Part shown: piece by piece, positions 33,207 to 44,326 of the stretch
Position numbering within the stretch: position 1 is the stretch's first letter
How the letters are laid out: each line of letters opens with the position of its first letter
DNA from: Polytolypa hystricis UAMH7299
Taxonomy: Eukaryota > Ascomycota > Eurotiomycetes > Onygenales
Assembly (NCBI GenBank): GCA_002573605.1
Contig: PDNA01000065.1
Location: 62,001 to 126,000 of the forward strand
Length of the DNA stretch: 64,000 bases
Direction: 5' to 3'
Translations under genes and position numbers: made by a program
The notes under the pieces: model-generated
Database searches by the model: none
Told to the model about the DNA's origin: nothing
Seen by the model: only the letters and a program-made list of their open reading frames with translations

Positions 33207-34541
33207 GGCTTCAAGGTCCTAAAAGAACAGAGACGACTAGGCCAGAAATTCGATAGCTCGGCTGTTAATCAGATGCAGCTGTGGTTACATCGTATTAGCT
33301 ATAATGCAAGTTCTAAAAAACTGCTGCCACACAAGGCTGGACTTTACACCGCTCCACGCTTGGTAGTAGTAAGTGAGAGAATCCAAATCAACTCAGAATC
33401 AATATCAGAGAAACTTTTTACAAAGTATTTCTTTAAGGTGTGGGATGCCCTGAAGGAGTGAGCGGGTAAAGAGGGCATTGATCCAGCTATAAGCCGGCAT
33501 ATTTTCGATTCTTGGGTTCTGTCATTTCACGTCTATATGAGAGAGGGGGTCGACACTGCGGTGTAGGAAGTTGGAGTTAGAGGCGGGCAGGACTCAACAA
33601 ATATCATCGCGCAGCCAGCTATTACAGGTATCACAACCCTTGGGATAGACTATGTGGTCACCCTCGAAGGTACTGTTGACCAAATAACCTGGTATAAAGC
33701 GGGAATATTCAAGAAAGAATCCCCAGCCTTCACGGTTGACCCGATGCCTGATGTCTTGAATGTCTTTGAACGAAGGACGAAAGAGAATGATGTCCGTCTT
33801 ACCACCGTTGAGGTATATCGTGCACTTCAAAACTTCGACATCAGGCCAGGGGAAGAAGATTTCCAAATGAAAAATGCATCATTAGCCATCGCACTCTCAT
33901 CTGCTATTATGGCGCGGTTTAGGCTTGCAACGAACTATGATATGCAGTCGCTTCCAAAGGAATCCGTATAGGGCCCGGAAGGTGTAATAAGGAGAGATGC
34001 GAAACTCTAGTAATCAGACGGCAGCATTAGCACCTTGATAATCCACACACGGAGGATAGCTTGGCAATGGCCTGCTCTTGGTTCGGGCGGGTTTCACAGG
34101 CATAGCATGCCACCGTCTAGTCTCTGTATCCTAAAATTCCTCGTTAAAGCGACTGTCTCTGACGTAGGCAAATTTAGGGAACCGCCTCGCTCTCTTATTT
34201 TCAATCAACAGCCAACGACGGGTGCTGTATGACTCCCTCGTCAAAATTGTTCATCGCACTGTGAATAAGGTGTTCGGGATGTCTTTTTCAGTATGCATTG
34301 TTCTGCTCGAATGTTATCCACAGATGTCTCTCGTATAAAAAGTGGGTATATACGAAGCTGCTTGGCCGTGCCATTATAAATGAGAGACACTGATAATAGG
34401 CGAATAAAAGGCTTCGTCAGCAAAAACGCAGATCCGGATGAGGCCCAGAAGCTCAGTGTACAGAAAGAGCTGGTGCCTGTCTGGCATGAGCTGAATTCAA
34501 GCACAGAAGTAGAGGTGCTGCCTCGATCGAAAAAGCTATAG
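33207..34541 (+). pseudogene. Decayed folylpolyglutamate synthase copy
   Basis: Family-typical FPGS blocks appear in order but in changing frames. They include VNQMQLWLHRISYN, GLYTAPRLVVVSERIQIN and SEKLFTKYFFKVWDALKE (frame of 33273), then PAYFRFLG in another frame. Next are SFHVYMREGVDTAV, EVGV..GGQDSTNI, ITGITTLGIDYVV, WYKAGIFKKESPAFTV and MKNASLAIAL, then LDNPHTEDSLAMACSWFGRV, RSLIFNQQ, YALFCSNVI and DPDEAQKLSVQKEL. Stops interrupt at 33459-33461, 33564-33566 and 33969-33971. At least four frame changes are needed. The ATP P-loop segment (GTKGKGS type) expected between SYN and GLYT is missing. FPGS adds glutamates to folates; this copy cannot be functional and is probably a second copy. 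Confidence 0.88.
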
Positions 34542-36478
34542 ATTAGTTAAAGGGGCGCAAACCCTGGTCACACGAGGTTTTCATCTCGTGGGTAGCGCGT
34601 TGTCGATTCTGGAAGCGCAGACGTTTTCCCCTCGCAAGAAACACGGGTAGCATGGACATCAAATCGCTAATAAAAGTGCCGATTCGCTCGCTACCTGTCT
34701 CCCAGGCTCCGGGGCTCCACCTCATCTGGCCGCATTTAGCGCCATTTTTCTGCTGGTAACCAGCTTAGTGTGTCATTGATGTATGGGGCTGATCAGACTG
34801 ACCACTGCTTGATGTTAGCAAATAGCAATGCTCAGCAGAGAAGGGCCACTAAGTGTGCATCGGAGGCGGAGCTTCAACTGTTAGCATAGGGAAAAGAAAT
34901 CCAAATACATGTCTCAGATCACTAAAATCTTACCATGAGAGAGTTAGCGTCTTTTGATTTGAAGCCCCCCGTTTAGCCGATATTTATTTGGTGGCCTGGT
35001 TTCTTGGGGTCTTCATACTCCAAGGAGGTTCACAACTCTTCTGGCACCGATACCCACACATGCCACCATTGTTCGAAGATAGTGCAATTTGTATACAACT
35101 CTTAACTCGAGCATAAGCCAAGTCAAGCCAATCGAGGCATGTAACCCCGACTGCGTAATACGCAACTATTCGTGTTGAATCCATTAATAATCAAGCGCAC
35201 AATCCATCCCATATGTCTCGCCTTATCTCCAATCACCTTTTTGACTTCCGAAGTCCCACAGTAATCCCGCCACTAAAAAGCATGGCATATCGTTTTCATC
35301 TCGAGCCGTGCCCAGCTCGGCAATTGGCTTCCAGAAGCACTCCCGAACCTAGTAGGGCGTGTACGGACAGGGATGGATGCGTAGTTGCGCAGTCAGCTGA
35401 GCGAGGTGGTGGGGTGAACGAACGCTATATTACGGATAACGGACGAGAATTGATACTGAAGACTTTTTTGGTTCGACTCGGCCATGTAAAATGCGTGGTG
35501 CCGATGACAATTGAAGGCAGAAGTTAAAAAGACGACAGAATAAGGATCATGGATATTGAGGGGAAGTGGAGATCGCTACGATCGACAAGCACACAGACCC
35601 CTGCCTCTTCACCAATACCTATCCCTTGGATCGGGCCTAACTCCTTAGTGCCGTGCCTGGACAACGCAGCGGTTGGGGGTTTTCCGGGATTAGAGAATTG
35701 CCTCGTGGTCTCCACCCGAGCATTCTGGAATAACAGCATGCTGGACCCAGGACAGAGGATCAAATCAAGAATATAGATCGTTTCATATCCCCGTTATTAT
35801 TTTCTTCGAGGCAGTCGTCGCTTCTCATCATGCAATTTGCCAAACTGTTGTGGCTGGATTTATGATTAATCCCACATTAGCGCAATAGAACATTCGTAGA
35901 ACATTCTTAGAAAAAGGCTATTTCGAGCTAAATGTGTTGCCGAAGGATTCTCGGAGGTTAGCAAGCGTCGCAAATATAGTATGTACATGGACATACATAC
36001 CAACGAGAAGCAAAGGGGCATTTTCGGCCACTGCAAAATTGCCCGACGCTGTTACTTTTCGCGGCATCCGTAGCCTTCTACAGCCCTAGGGGAGCTAGCC
36101 GTAAACTGACTGCCTTGCACAAATTTGACCCACATTGATGAGCAATGACCTTCCTAAATCATCCTCAACGACAGGGAATAGGACCTCTTAATTCGACTAC
36201 CAGGGCGGACAGTCACGGGCATGCACCCACGAAACTATGGGCCGCCGGTATACCGGGGCGGGTAGCAATTTAAGCTATTTGCTCGTGCATACTTATCCCA
36301 CCTTGTTTGGTTTAAAATAGCGAAGGTGCCCTGTCAAATATTGATTTAATCCGCGGGTTTTGTGCCAGAGCAATAATTTGATAATAAAGGGGCTCCTGGT
36401 CGTCCCCTTTGACGCTCGCTTTTCAAGAAAAGCTCCAAACTTAACGGATACTTGATGTGAACGGAACGTTGAGTTAAG
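34542..36478. other. Intergenic, no gene recognised
   Basis: About 1.9 kb with short frames only (34543-34725 minus, 34984-35184 minus, 35213-35527 plus, 35524-35763 minus, 36293-36556 minus). None shows a motif or continuing homologous blocks. It may hold further decayed genes that I cannot identify. Confidence 0.4.
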
Positions 36479-38186
36479 ATGTTCTTGCCACAAGCTAAGC
36501 GACCGCTCAATGTCATCGTGGTTGGGTAAGCTTCCGCTACTTTGATACGTATTCATGTTCAGGGAGACCGGCAGCTAACTATTCGCAACAGAGCAGGTAA
36601 GAAGCCAACCAATTTATCGCGACATTGGGTCTCCTCAGTCAATTTGTTTGACACAACGTTGGCTTTAGGCATTGGAGGTCTAGCAACCGCGATATCCTTG
36701 GCGATTCGAGGCCATAATGTCCTTGTGCTCGAGGCTACACCCAAGGTATGTATATATCGGCTCCGAGAGGCTGAAACGAGTAAGGCATAAGGCTGAACAG
36801 AGTAGCTCCAGGAGGTTGGTGCGGGCATCCAAATCGCACCCAACATGCGCAGGGTCTTCAAACGTAAGTTGCCCAAGTACGTCATCAATCGTTTCGGATT
36901 CACTTGACAGACATCTAGAACTATAGGTCTGGGCATCGATCAAAGGATAAAGGACAAAGCGATTGTCCTAGAGCGTATCAAAGTATTTCGTTGGCAAAAT
37001 GGACGGTTGCTGAATGAGGTAATGGTTGACCATCAATACGGTGAATGTGCCGTGATCCATAGAGCAGACCTCCACACGATTCTCGTTGAGAGGGCTCTTG
37101 GGTTACATAACATTGTTCTACGCTTGAACTCCACGGTCATGGAGATCTGCTTCGATTCTACCAAGGTGATACTTTGTGGAGGGGAATCAATAAGCGGGGA
37201 TGTGATAATTGCTGCAGACGGGATAAAGTCACCTGTGAGAAGCAAAATGTTTCTAGACGGGAATCAGCCAGTACCAACTGGGGATGCTGCATTCCGGATA
37301 GTGATACCCCGCAGTATCATGATACAAGACCCGGAACTCCGAGAACTTATCGATACCAGGCAAGCAGTGCGTTGGGTAGGACCAGATCGACATATCGTGG
37401 GCTACCCCATACGCAACCATGAGCTTTACAACGTGGTTCTGGCCCACCCTGATAAAGGCTGGACAAGCGAATCCTGGACTGCGAGCGGATCAAAGGACGA
37501 GATGTTGGAAGTCTTTCGGGGTTGGGAGCCACGAGTCCAGAAGATTGTGAGAGCGGCTTCGAACAAAGAAGTGCTCAAATCTAAGCTTTGCTTACATCTA
37601 CCTCTGCAAACATGGGTAAGAGGCTCTTGCACATTAGTAGGAGACGCTTGCCATCCGATGCTGTAAGTCTGCGTAACCCTACAAGCTAAAAAGAGAGAAA
37701 AACGTCCGCCTCAGCATGCATATGATAACCGCTCATTCATAATAGGCCGTATGTTGCTCAAGGCGCAGCCCAAGCTCTCGAGGATGCTGCAGCTCTGGGA
37801 GTGGTATTATCCAACGTGGAAACCGTGTCAGAAGTCCCACTTGCCTTACGGATATACGAAAAGTCCCGCAAGCATCGAGCTGAAGAGGTGCAACGATCGG
37901 GTACTCAAAATCGAGTCTCCCTTCATTTGCATGACGGACCAGACCAGGTTGCGCGCGACGAGAAGTTCAGAGCCTCCCTGGCTGGAGGGGAGGATCCGGA
38001 TAAATGGACTGACCGCAAAACACAACAGATTTTGTGGGGATGGGACGCAGAGGCGGAGGCCCAGCGATGCTGGTCAGGTATGACAGTGTCTCTTATTGAG
38101 CCTGCCTTGAGCTGCGCTCCGGCTAATTCACCCCAGAAACCCTGAGGAATGAAACTAGCAGCAAAATCTCCGGGGCGAGACTATGA
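36479..38186 (+). CDS. FAD-dependent monooxygenase (salicylate-hydroxylase-like), with 5-nt microexon
   Basis: Predicted 434 aa in seven exons: 36479-36525, 36592-36596, 36669-36745, 36806-36863, 36927-37662, 37746-38077 and 38137-38186. The FAD-binding GxGxxG (VVGAGIGGL, residues 14-22) is complete only if the 5-nt exon AGCAG is included. Without it the frame breaks. The 66- and 72-nt introns around it are normal in size. FAD/NADPH motif RADL and the second FAD motif LVGDACHPMLPYVAQGAAQALEDA are present. The family hydroxylates aromatic or related substrates with NAD(P)H and O2; the substrate is unknown. The 3' end is uncertain: if the last intron is not removed, translation stops at 38145 with another tail. 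Confidence 0.85.
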
Positions 38187-39338
38187 ACATGAGAGGGCGT
38201 TAATAATGTTGGCCGGCTCCTATCGCTAATAATGCCGAACACACCCTTTAGTCGAGATAGACAAACTTTCTTGTTTTCTTTTCTTTTTTGTTTTTACTGG
38301 CCATTTTATCCAGGTGTAAGATTATGGGTATTCAGCCCTGTTTGGTTTGGTTTCTTGTATATCAGTCATTGTACGGAGTAGATGTGCTCAAGATAGTGAG
38401 TGAGAGAAATAATGCATTGGGGGGTTTGGTGGTTGAGAACTGCAGTGGCATCTAGAGAGTGACGCTAGACCCGATTAAGCTACTCATTTATTTCGGTGTG
38501 GTTAGCTAGGCCGAGACTCTTTACAAATTTCTTTGTCAGACTCGCATCCATCCAGTCGGCAACTTCCTGAAGCACCACATCCCGATGTCGAGAGCTTCTG
38601 ATGTACCAATTGGTTTCGATGCACACACACCAAGCGGCTATTCTACAACGGTAAAAAATACATGCAGTGGTGGGATGCTACGTTCATTTTGCCGGTTGTG
38701 CCTATTTATGCGGAACGGAGAAGATGCGTGTCCAGTACTCTCTTCCCAATCCTGCTCAACATGCGATAATACTGATACAGATATCCCTCTTCAGATCGGT
38801 CATCAGATCTTGTTTCCGAATACAGTAGTCTGTTTTTATTTGGCGTGCTTGCGCTCGCGGCCTTCCAATCAATAGTTTCCCTTTTCGCAGGGATTATCTA
38901 TACCTCAGGGGAGTTTGACAACACGCCCCTTCTGAGCCTCGGCGCAATTCATGAAGGAAGGATGATGGCTTCTGGACCATCTGCTGTCGCATTTGAAGTT
39001 CTGTCTGGAATACCATGCTTTCCATGTGTACAGATGATATGATATATGGTGTGTAGTACATGTAATATTCGAGAATACCATCCAGAAATATTACCCCTTA
39101 TTTGTTGCTAACTTCAAGCATGCTTTCACAAACTATTCAGATATTGAGCCTCGTAACATCATTATGGTTCATATCTGAGTTTCCCACTAACATACATCCA
39201 TTATAGGATCCATAACATCAGGCATCGTGTTTAATCCATCATAAGACTACAAAAGTTTGATGCATCATTATTAAAGCAAGCGCAAACAAAAAGCAAGAAC
39301 ATCATGCAAACACTAGGAGGAGAGTTTCAGAGAAGAGC
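38187..39338. other. Intergenic with a short hydrophobic frame
   Basis: No gene is supported. A frame near 38820-39042 contains one strongly hydrophobic stretch (LALAAFQSIVSLFAGIIY) that could be a membrane-protein fragment, but nothing around it continues the reading. Confidence 0.35.
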
Positions 39339-40187
39339 CTACGGCTCAACGCAGACATGATGTTCCGTCAAAAGGTTCAAGCACTCCGCATTAACTCCAG
39401 TGTTCCAGGTATGGAACTGCTCGTCAGAGATGCCATATCTCCCTTCGATCTCCAAACACGTGTCGTCTGCTTGGATCAAGTAATAGTCCTTGCAATTTTC
39501 CCACGTACCCGGCTGCAGTGGGCCAGGGGTAGGCTTGTTTGATCCTCTAACGCACACTCGGCTGCCTATTCGGAGATTTCCGCAATCTCTCGCCACCGTA
39601 CTGCTTTGCTATAAGTTTCAAGTCCGACTTGAAGGGAAAAGAAGGTGGGTGAAAATAGATGGCAAATGACTTACGGATTCCACCGATAGAATTCTTCCAG
39701 AGTCAATCCACGATGACGTTCGATAATGATGTTACAAGTATCGCCTTGTCGCACGGTGTCATAGTCAAGACAGCCAGTTCCTGGCTCGTCCGATATGGGA
39801 CTCGGACCCTGGTATGAGGTCGAGACCTGGATGCAATAGGAATAGCCAGGCAGCATATTGCTGCAATCGGGTCTCAGCGATGGGTTCTACAGTCATTTAA
39901 CAGTCAGCAAGGGTATACTGCGCAGACATAGGTGGAAGAGGGGGTGTCCTCAAAGGATGGCGAAGCAAACGAACCCAAGTCGTGAACTGGTACTGAGAGA
40001 TTCCTGCCCGGTCTTGTATCCACTCGCATCTATCACCTTGGACAATGCTGTTGGCCCACAGGGTACAGCCGCGCACAGTCCCTGGATCCACATTGCCCTG
40101 TGGATTTGGATTAACATTCCATCTCTTCACCGCAGCAGCTTGAACTGCGAGGACGGTAAGGGCCTGAGCCAGCAATTGGCGAACCAT
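39339..40187 (-). CDS. Secreted protein with three LysM-type domains (LysM effector-like)
   Basis: Predicted 228 aa in three exons: 39975-40187, 39675-39886 and 39339-39600. A signal peptide (about 1-19, LLAQALTVLAVQAAA) is followed by a Kex2-like KR. Three LysM units then each follow the pattern [Y]xVxxGDTCxxI...(F)xxWNP: CTLWANSIVQGDRCEWI...FTTWNP; CLDYDTVRQGDTCNII...FYRWNP; CKDYYLIQADDTCLEI...FHTWNT. Each is closed by a C..L..G..VCV-type segment. Fungal LysM proteins bind chitin or peptidoglycan and can mask the fungal wall from hosts or bacteria. There is no chitinase or other catalytic domain. The first donor is GTTCGT, a weak match. Confidence 0.85.
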
Positions 40188-42967
40188 GATGAGAATAACT
40201 GCGTGGGTCGAGATTATTGATATGCGGCGAGGACGGTATTTGTTATGGAATTACAGATGCTATGGACCCCAACTTCTTCCTTTGTGGAGTCTACAGCTCT
40301 CCTTAAATAAGCACCACTTTCTATACTATTCTATTCCGCGGCGATATTTGCTAGACCATGCATGGCCGGAGCGCAAGTTCCAATCCAAGCTGGACGACAA
40401 TCATTTGCTACGTTGTACGACTTGGTTTTTGATTTCCCGCAGAGGCGGCCAGACTTGCGCAAATTTCCATGGTTTAGTACCATTGTATGCGACCCAGGTC
40501 CTTGGAGATAGTAGATTGCTAAGTTCACTTTTAACGTCGGTTAGATAGATTATCATAGTCCTGATCCTGATTGAATGTGGGTCCACAAAATAAGCATAAT
40601 TTAAGGTTATCTCAACACAATGCCCTGAGCTTCATGGCCTAACCTAACTGGGAAAACAAGAACCTCAGGAGCTACTAGCTTTGAAAGAGACTATCAGCTT
40701 GCAAGTACAGGTGTTTATGCTTAGAAATGCTGTTTTGCAGGCAACTTCAAATATTATTTTACTCCACTCGGATCTAGGCTGAGTTGATACTTGAACTTGT
40801 ACAAGAATTTCTTTTTTGTCTACCAAAATTTCCAGTCTTTCCGCATTTACATGTTTGTGACAGGTGAGAGGTTCTCCCCCCAGAGTAACACCTCAAATAT
40901 GTGTGACTGCTGCATGATAATGCAGAATCCAGAAGAATTTGTCAAGATCTGCATGCTTGGTATGGAGTTTGCTCAGTAGATATGTGCTGTCATAGCAATC
41001 CATGGTCAAACAAACAAACTTTGCTATTGCTGCATGACTGAGGGCATACGTTCTCCTGCTAAGAAGAGAACCATGGCGAGAATCACAGCACAAAAAGGGG
41101 AGAACCCAAGTGGTCAATGCAAACAAGCCGTCCTCCCACTACAAACTCTATCCACGGTACCATTGCATATCTTGCGCTGTACAAACTGCGATCGGGCATC
41201 TGTACGCAGCTATCAGCTATTGTCAAGCGGATAAGCTTGGTACCACAGCATTCAAAAAGCGGTATAAACAAAACCGAACAAGCAGTTTTCCCGATCTGCT
41301 AGGAAGAGCAAAGGACAATCAGCTTTTTCCCCGTTGGGGTCTGATTGCTGTCAAATAATGCCCAAAAACACATAAATACGGCTGGGAGAATTGCTTGAGT
41401 TTTGTTTCTCTCTATGCCCATGATATCAATTGGACCAGCTATGTTTCTTCTGCTGCCCTGACAATATAGCGGGGTAAAAAGGAACTAGCAGTGGTAGCAC
41501 ACGCAGTCCACGGTAGCAGGGCTGGATCGGCTCAAATCCAGGGCGCACAGAAACGGTCCAGACATTGAAGGACAAGAGCTTGTTGCAGTTCCGTACCGAT
41601 GGGCGTACCAAATCATCACGAGATTCCCGGAGCGTTGAAAAGGCGGGAACATCTTTTAACGCATGCAGCATTGGAGACCCTGAAAAGTTCAGTAGCAATG
41701 ATCCTTAATTGTTATCGAGTACCATAGTAGTTATTAGTAATCGACTCGCGGAAGATTTCCGGCTTACAGCGGTTGATTTTCCGCCGCATTACTCCGGCAG
41801 TTTTGTGATATCTTGCTCAGAATATTTTGCTCCTTGCATAGCAACGGACCTGAGCACTCCGGTGGCAGAACCGACATGACCGAATATCTCCCCTTATCAT
41901 ACGCGGCGAAGGATGTATGCATGTACAACGGATCACGCTGCCGTCAATTGTAACATCAGAAGGGAATAGTGGAAGAGTTTACTCAGCCATTACATGCATT
42001 TTAAAATAGCAAGCACCCTATGCTATTATATACATACACATTATCATAGTCCCAAAGATCCCTGTCTTAAATGCATCTAGCTTCGCCCACCACTGGACCT
42101 AACAACTAGTTAGCTTCAATGAGGGGAAACCCCGCGCACCCTTTCAAGATCACAATTGGCAACTTGAACAAGAGATAGAGCTGTCAGGCTGAGCTGCAGC
42201 CGAGGAAATGCAACCCCCATCATTGGCTTCTAAGCGGGTGACAGGTTGTGGTGTGTGCAGATTTTATTTGTGATTAGCTCCCCCTCCCGTGGCCTTGGAC
42301 GAACTACCTTTTTGGGGAAATGGTGGTCTGTTAAGCGCCAACACTAATATATCGCTTGCCGGGAGGCACTAGTTACGGCTTGTACAGTACAGCGTGCCTC
42401 GGCGAGGTGGATACATAGTATCAATGAACGCAATGAATTCCTCGCGATGCCGACAAACAACAATAACTGATAGCAACATTGCTTAGAAAGTGAATGAATG
42501 AGAGAGGAATCTGATAGGAGGATTATTCAGCAGATGTGCTTATAAATAACCTTAAAAAATTTTGGCACGGGTAGCTGATCTTTTCAGGGGAATCCAAAAG
42601 CTTCTTTAATAAAAAGTTGCCTCTAAGGCACATCGTGGACTTATCTCGGGCCGAAACTTTGATAGAGGCACGAAAGAGCGGAGCCGGCAGAGAGAAAAAT
42701 AATGTGCCCCGCCAGGGATCCACGATGATTTCAAAGCAATTATAAGAACGAATGTGTCGTCATGGAAGACCTATTTTGCTCATAATATTCTCTTTTCTTT
42801 CCTTTCATAATTGCTGACTTTATATATATATAGTAGCCTTGAGATCTTCAATCCAATTCGATTTTGAAATAGTTGCGTTTTTGCCATCCTATTCAAAATT
42901 GAAATTCTCCTTTCACTGCTAGACCACACTCGTTCCTATCGAAAGAATCGTCTGCATCCTAGTGAAA
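40188..42967. other. 2.8-kb gene-poor region, partly CpG-free
   Basis: No gene is supported. 40534-40768 has no CG dinucleotide and is AT-rich, similar in feel to the block at 32.6-33.1 kb. Short frames (40893-41126 minus, 41034-41358 plus, 41426-41698 minus) have no motif. 42780-42960 is T/C-rich with a TATATATATA tract (about 42822), the likely promoter of the Old Yellow Enzyme gene. Confidence 0.4.
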
Positions 42968-44326
42968 ATGACGGTTACCAACAGCCTTGCCGGTGTTATC
43001 AACGAAGCTGCACCTGGAATCAGCTACTTCTCACCATACCAAAACCCTCCGTCGGGCACGGCCGCAAACCCCCAATCCGACGGCTCTAAACCACCAAAGC
43101 TCTTCCAACCGCTGAAATTGCGAGGTCTGACATTCCAGAATCGCATTGGGGTATGTAAATGAATTTTCTTTGATTTTGACAATATTCAATTAATCTGTTG
43201 ATCCGTATAACTGACACAATTCGTTTATCGCCAACAGCTCTCCCCTCTCTGTCAGTACTCCGCCGAAGATGGCCACATGACAGACTGGCACATGGCCCAT
43301 CTGGGCGGTATTGCTATGCGCGGGCCAGGATTCATGCTGATCGAGGCCACCGCCGTGTTGCCCGAAGGCAGAATCTCGCCCGAAGATGTCGGAATATGGA
43401 AGGACTCCCACATCGAACCCATTCGCCAGGTCGTCGAATTCGCCCACTCCCAGAACCAGAAGATCGGTATTCAGCTCGCGCACGCCGGCCGGAAAGCGAG
43501 TAACTTGGCGCCGTTTTTGGCGACTGGTGACCTCGCGGATGAAAATGCGGGCGGATGGCCAGATAATGTGAAGGGACCCAGCGACATCCCATTCTCCGAC
43601 CGCATGTGCGTGCCTAAGGCGATGACGAAGCAAGATATCGAAGAGTTCAAGGAGGCGTGGGGTGCGGCGGTGCGTCGCGCGGTGAAAGCTGGCGTTGACT
43701 TTATCGAAATCCACAATGCGCATGGATACTTGCTCTCCTCGTTCTTGTCTGCGGTTTCGAATAATAGAACAGACGAGTATGGCGGTAGCTTTGAGAATCG
43801 CATCCGTCTAACGCTGGAAATCATCGCTGTCTCCCGCCAGAATATGCCCGAAGATATGCCCCTATTCATCCGTATCTCGGCTACAGAGTGGCTTGAGAAG
43901 TCACGTCCCGATCTGCCGAGCTGGAAGTCCGAAGATAGCGTGCGCCTGGCCAAGGTTATCGCTGAGAAGGGTGATGTTGACTTCCTCGACATCAGCACGG
44001 GCGGAAATAACGTCGAGCAGAAGATTGTTGCGGGTCCTTCTTTCCAGGCCCCCTTCGCCAAGGCCATCAAGGAAGCCGTTGGCGACCGTATTGCCGTGGG
44101 CACAGTGGGGAGTATCACAAATGGCAAGCAAGCCAACGACCTATTGGAAGAAGGCCTCGATGCCGTTCTTGTGGGCCGCATGTTCCAGAAGAATCCTGCC
44201 ATCGTGTGGACGTTTGCTGAGGAGTTGGGCCTTGAGATCAAGGTTGCGAATCAGATTGGATGGGGGTTCGCGGTGAGAGGGTCAACTGGGTACATCAAGA
44301 CCAAAAAGTCGGACGCGAAGATATAA
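42968..44326 (+). CDS. Old Yellow Enzyme family NADPH:flavin ene-reductase (YqjM-like)
   Basis: Predicted 423 aa in two exons: 42968-43150 and 43238-44326. The splice joins LKLRGLTFQNRIG to LSPLCQYSAEDGHMTDWH. The FMN-binding TIM barrel is complete: the active-site cysteine in SPLCQYS, QLAHAGRKAS, the substrate-binding HNAHGYLLSSFLSAVSNNR with His/His or His/Asn, RISATEW, and the phosphate-binding VGSITNGKQAN and VGRMFQKNP. These mark the bacterial-YqjM-like class rather than classical yeast OYE. The family reduces activated C=C bonds with NADPH; the substrate is unknown. It sits alone, with the SDR 2.5 kb downstream. Confidence 0.93.

Noticed and set aside
34555..34600. Stem-loop around CACGAG/CTCGTG considered as a tRNA or other RNA gene
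   Set aside because: Only a 6-bp hairpin; no cloverleaf or promoter boxes could be placed.
38585..39042. Possible membrane protein gene
   Set aside because: There is only one hydrophobic stretch, no consistent frame on either side and no motif.
40185..40548. 120-codon plus-strand frame upstream of the LysM gene
   Set aside because: It overlaps the LysM promoter and start on the other strand and has random composition.
43471..44241. 256-codon antisense frame in the Old Yellow Enzyme gene
   Set aside because: The sense strand encodes a full flavoenzyme with all motifs; the antisense frame is its mirror.
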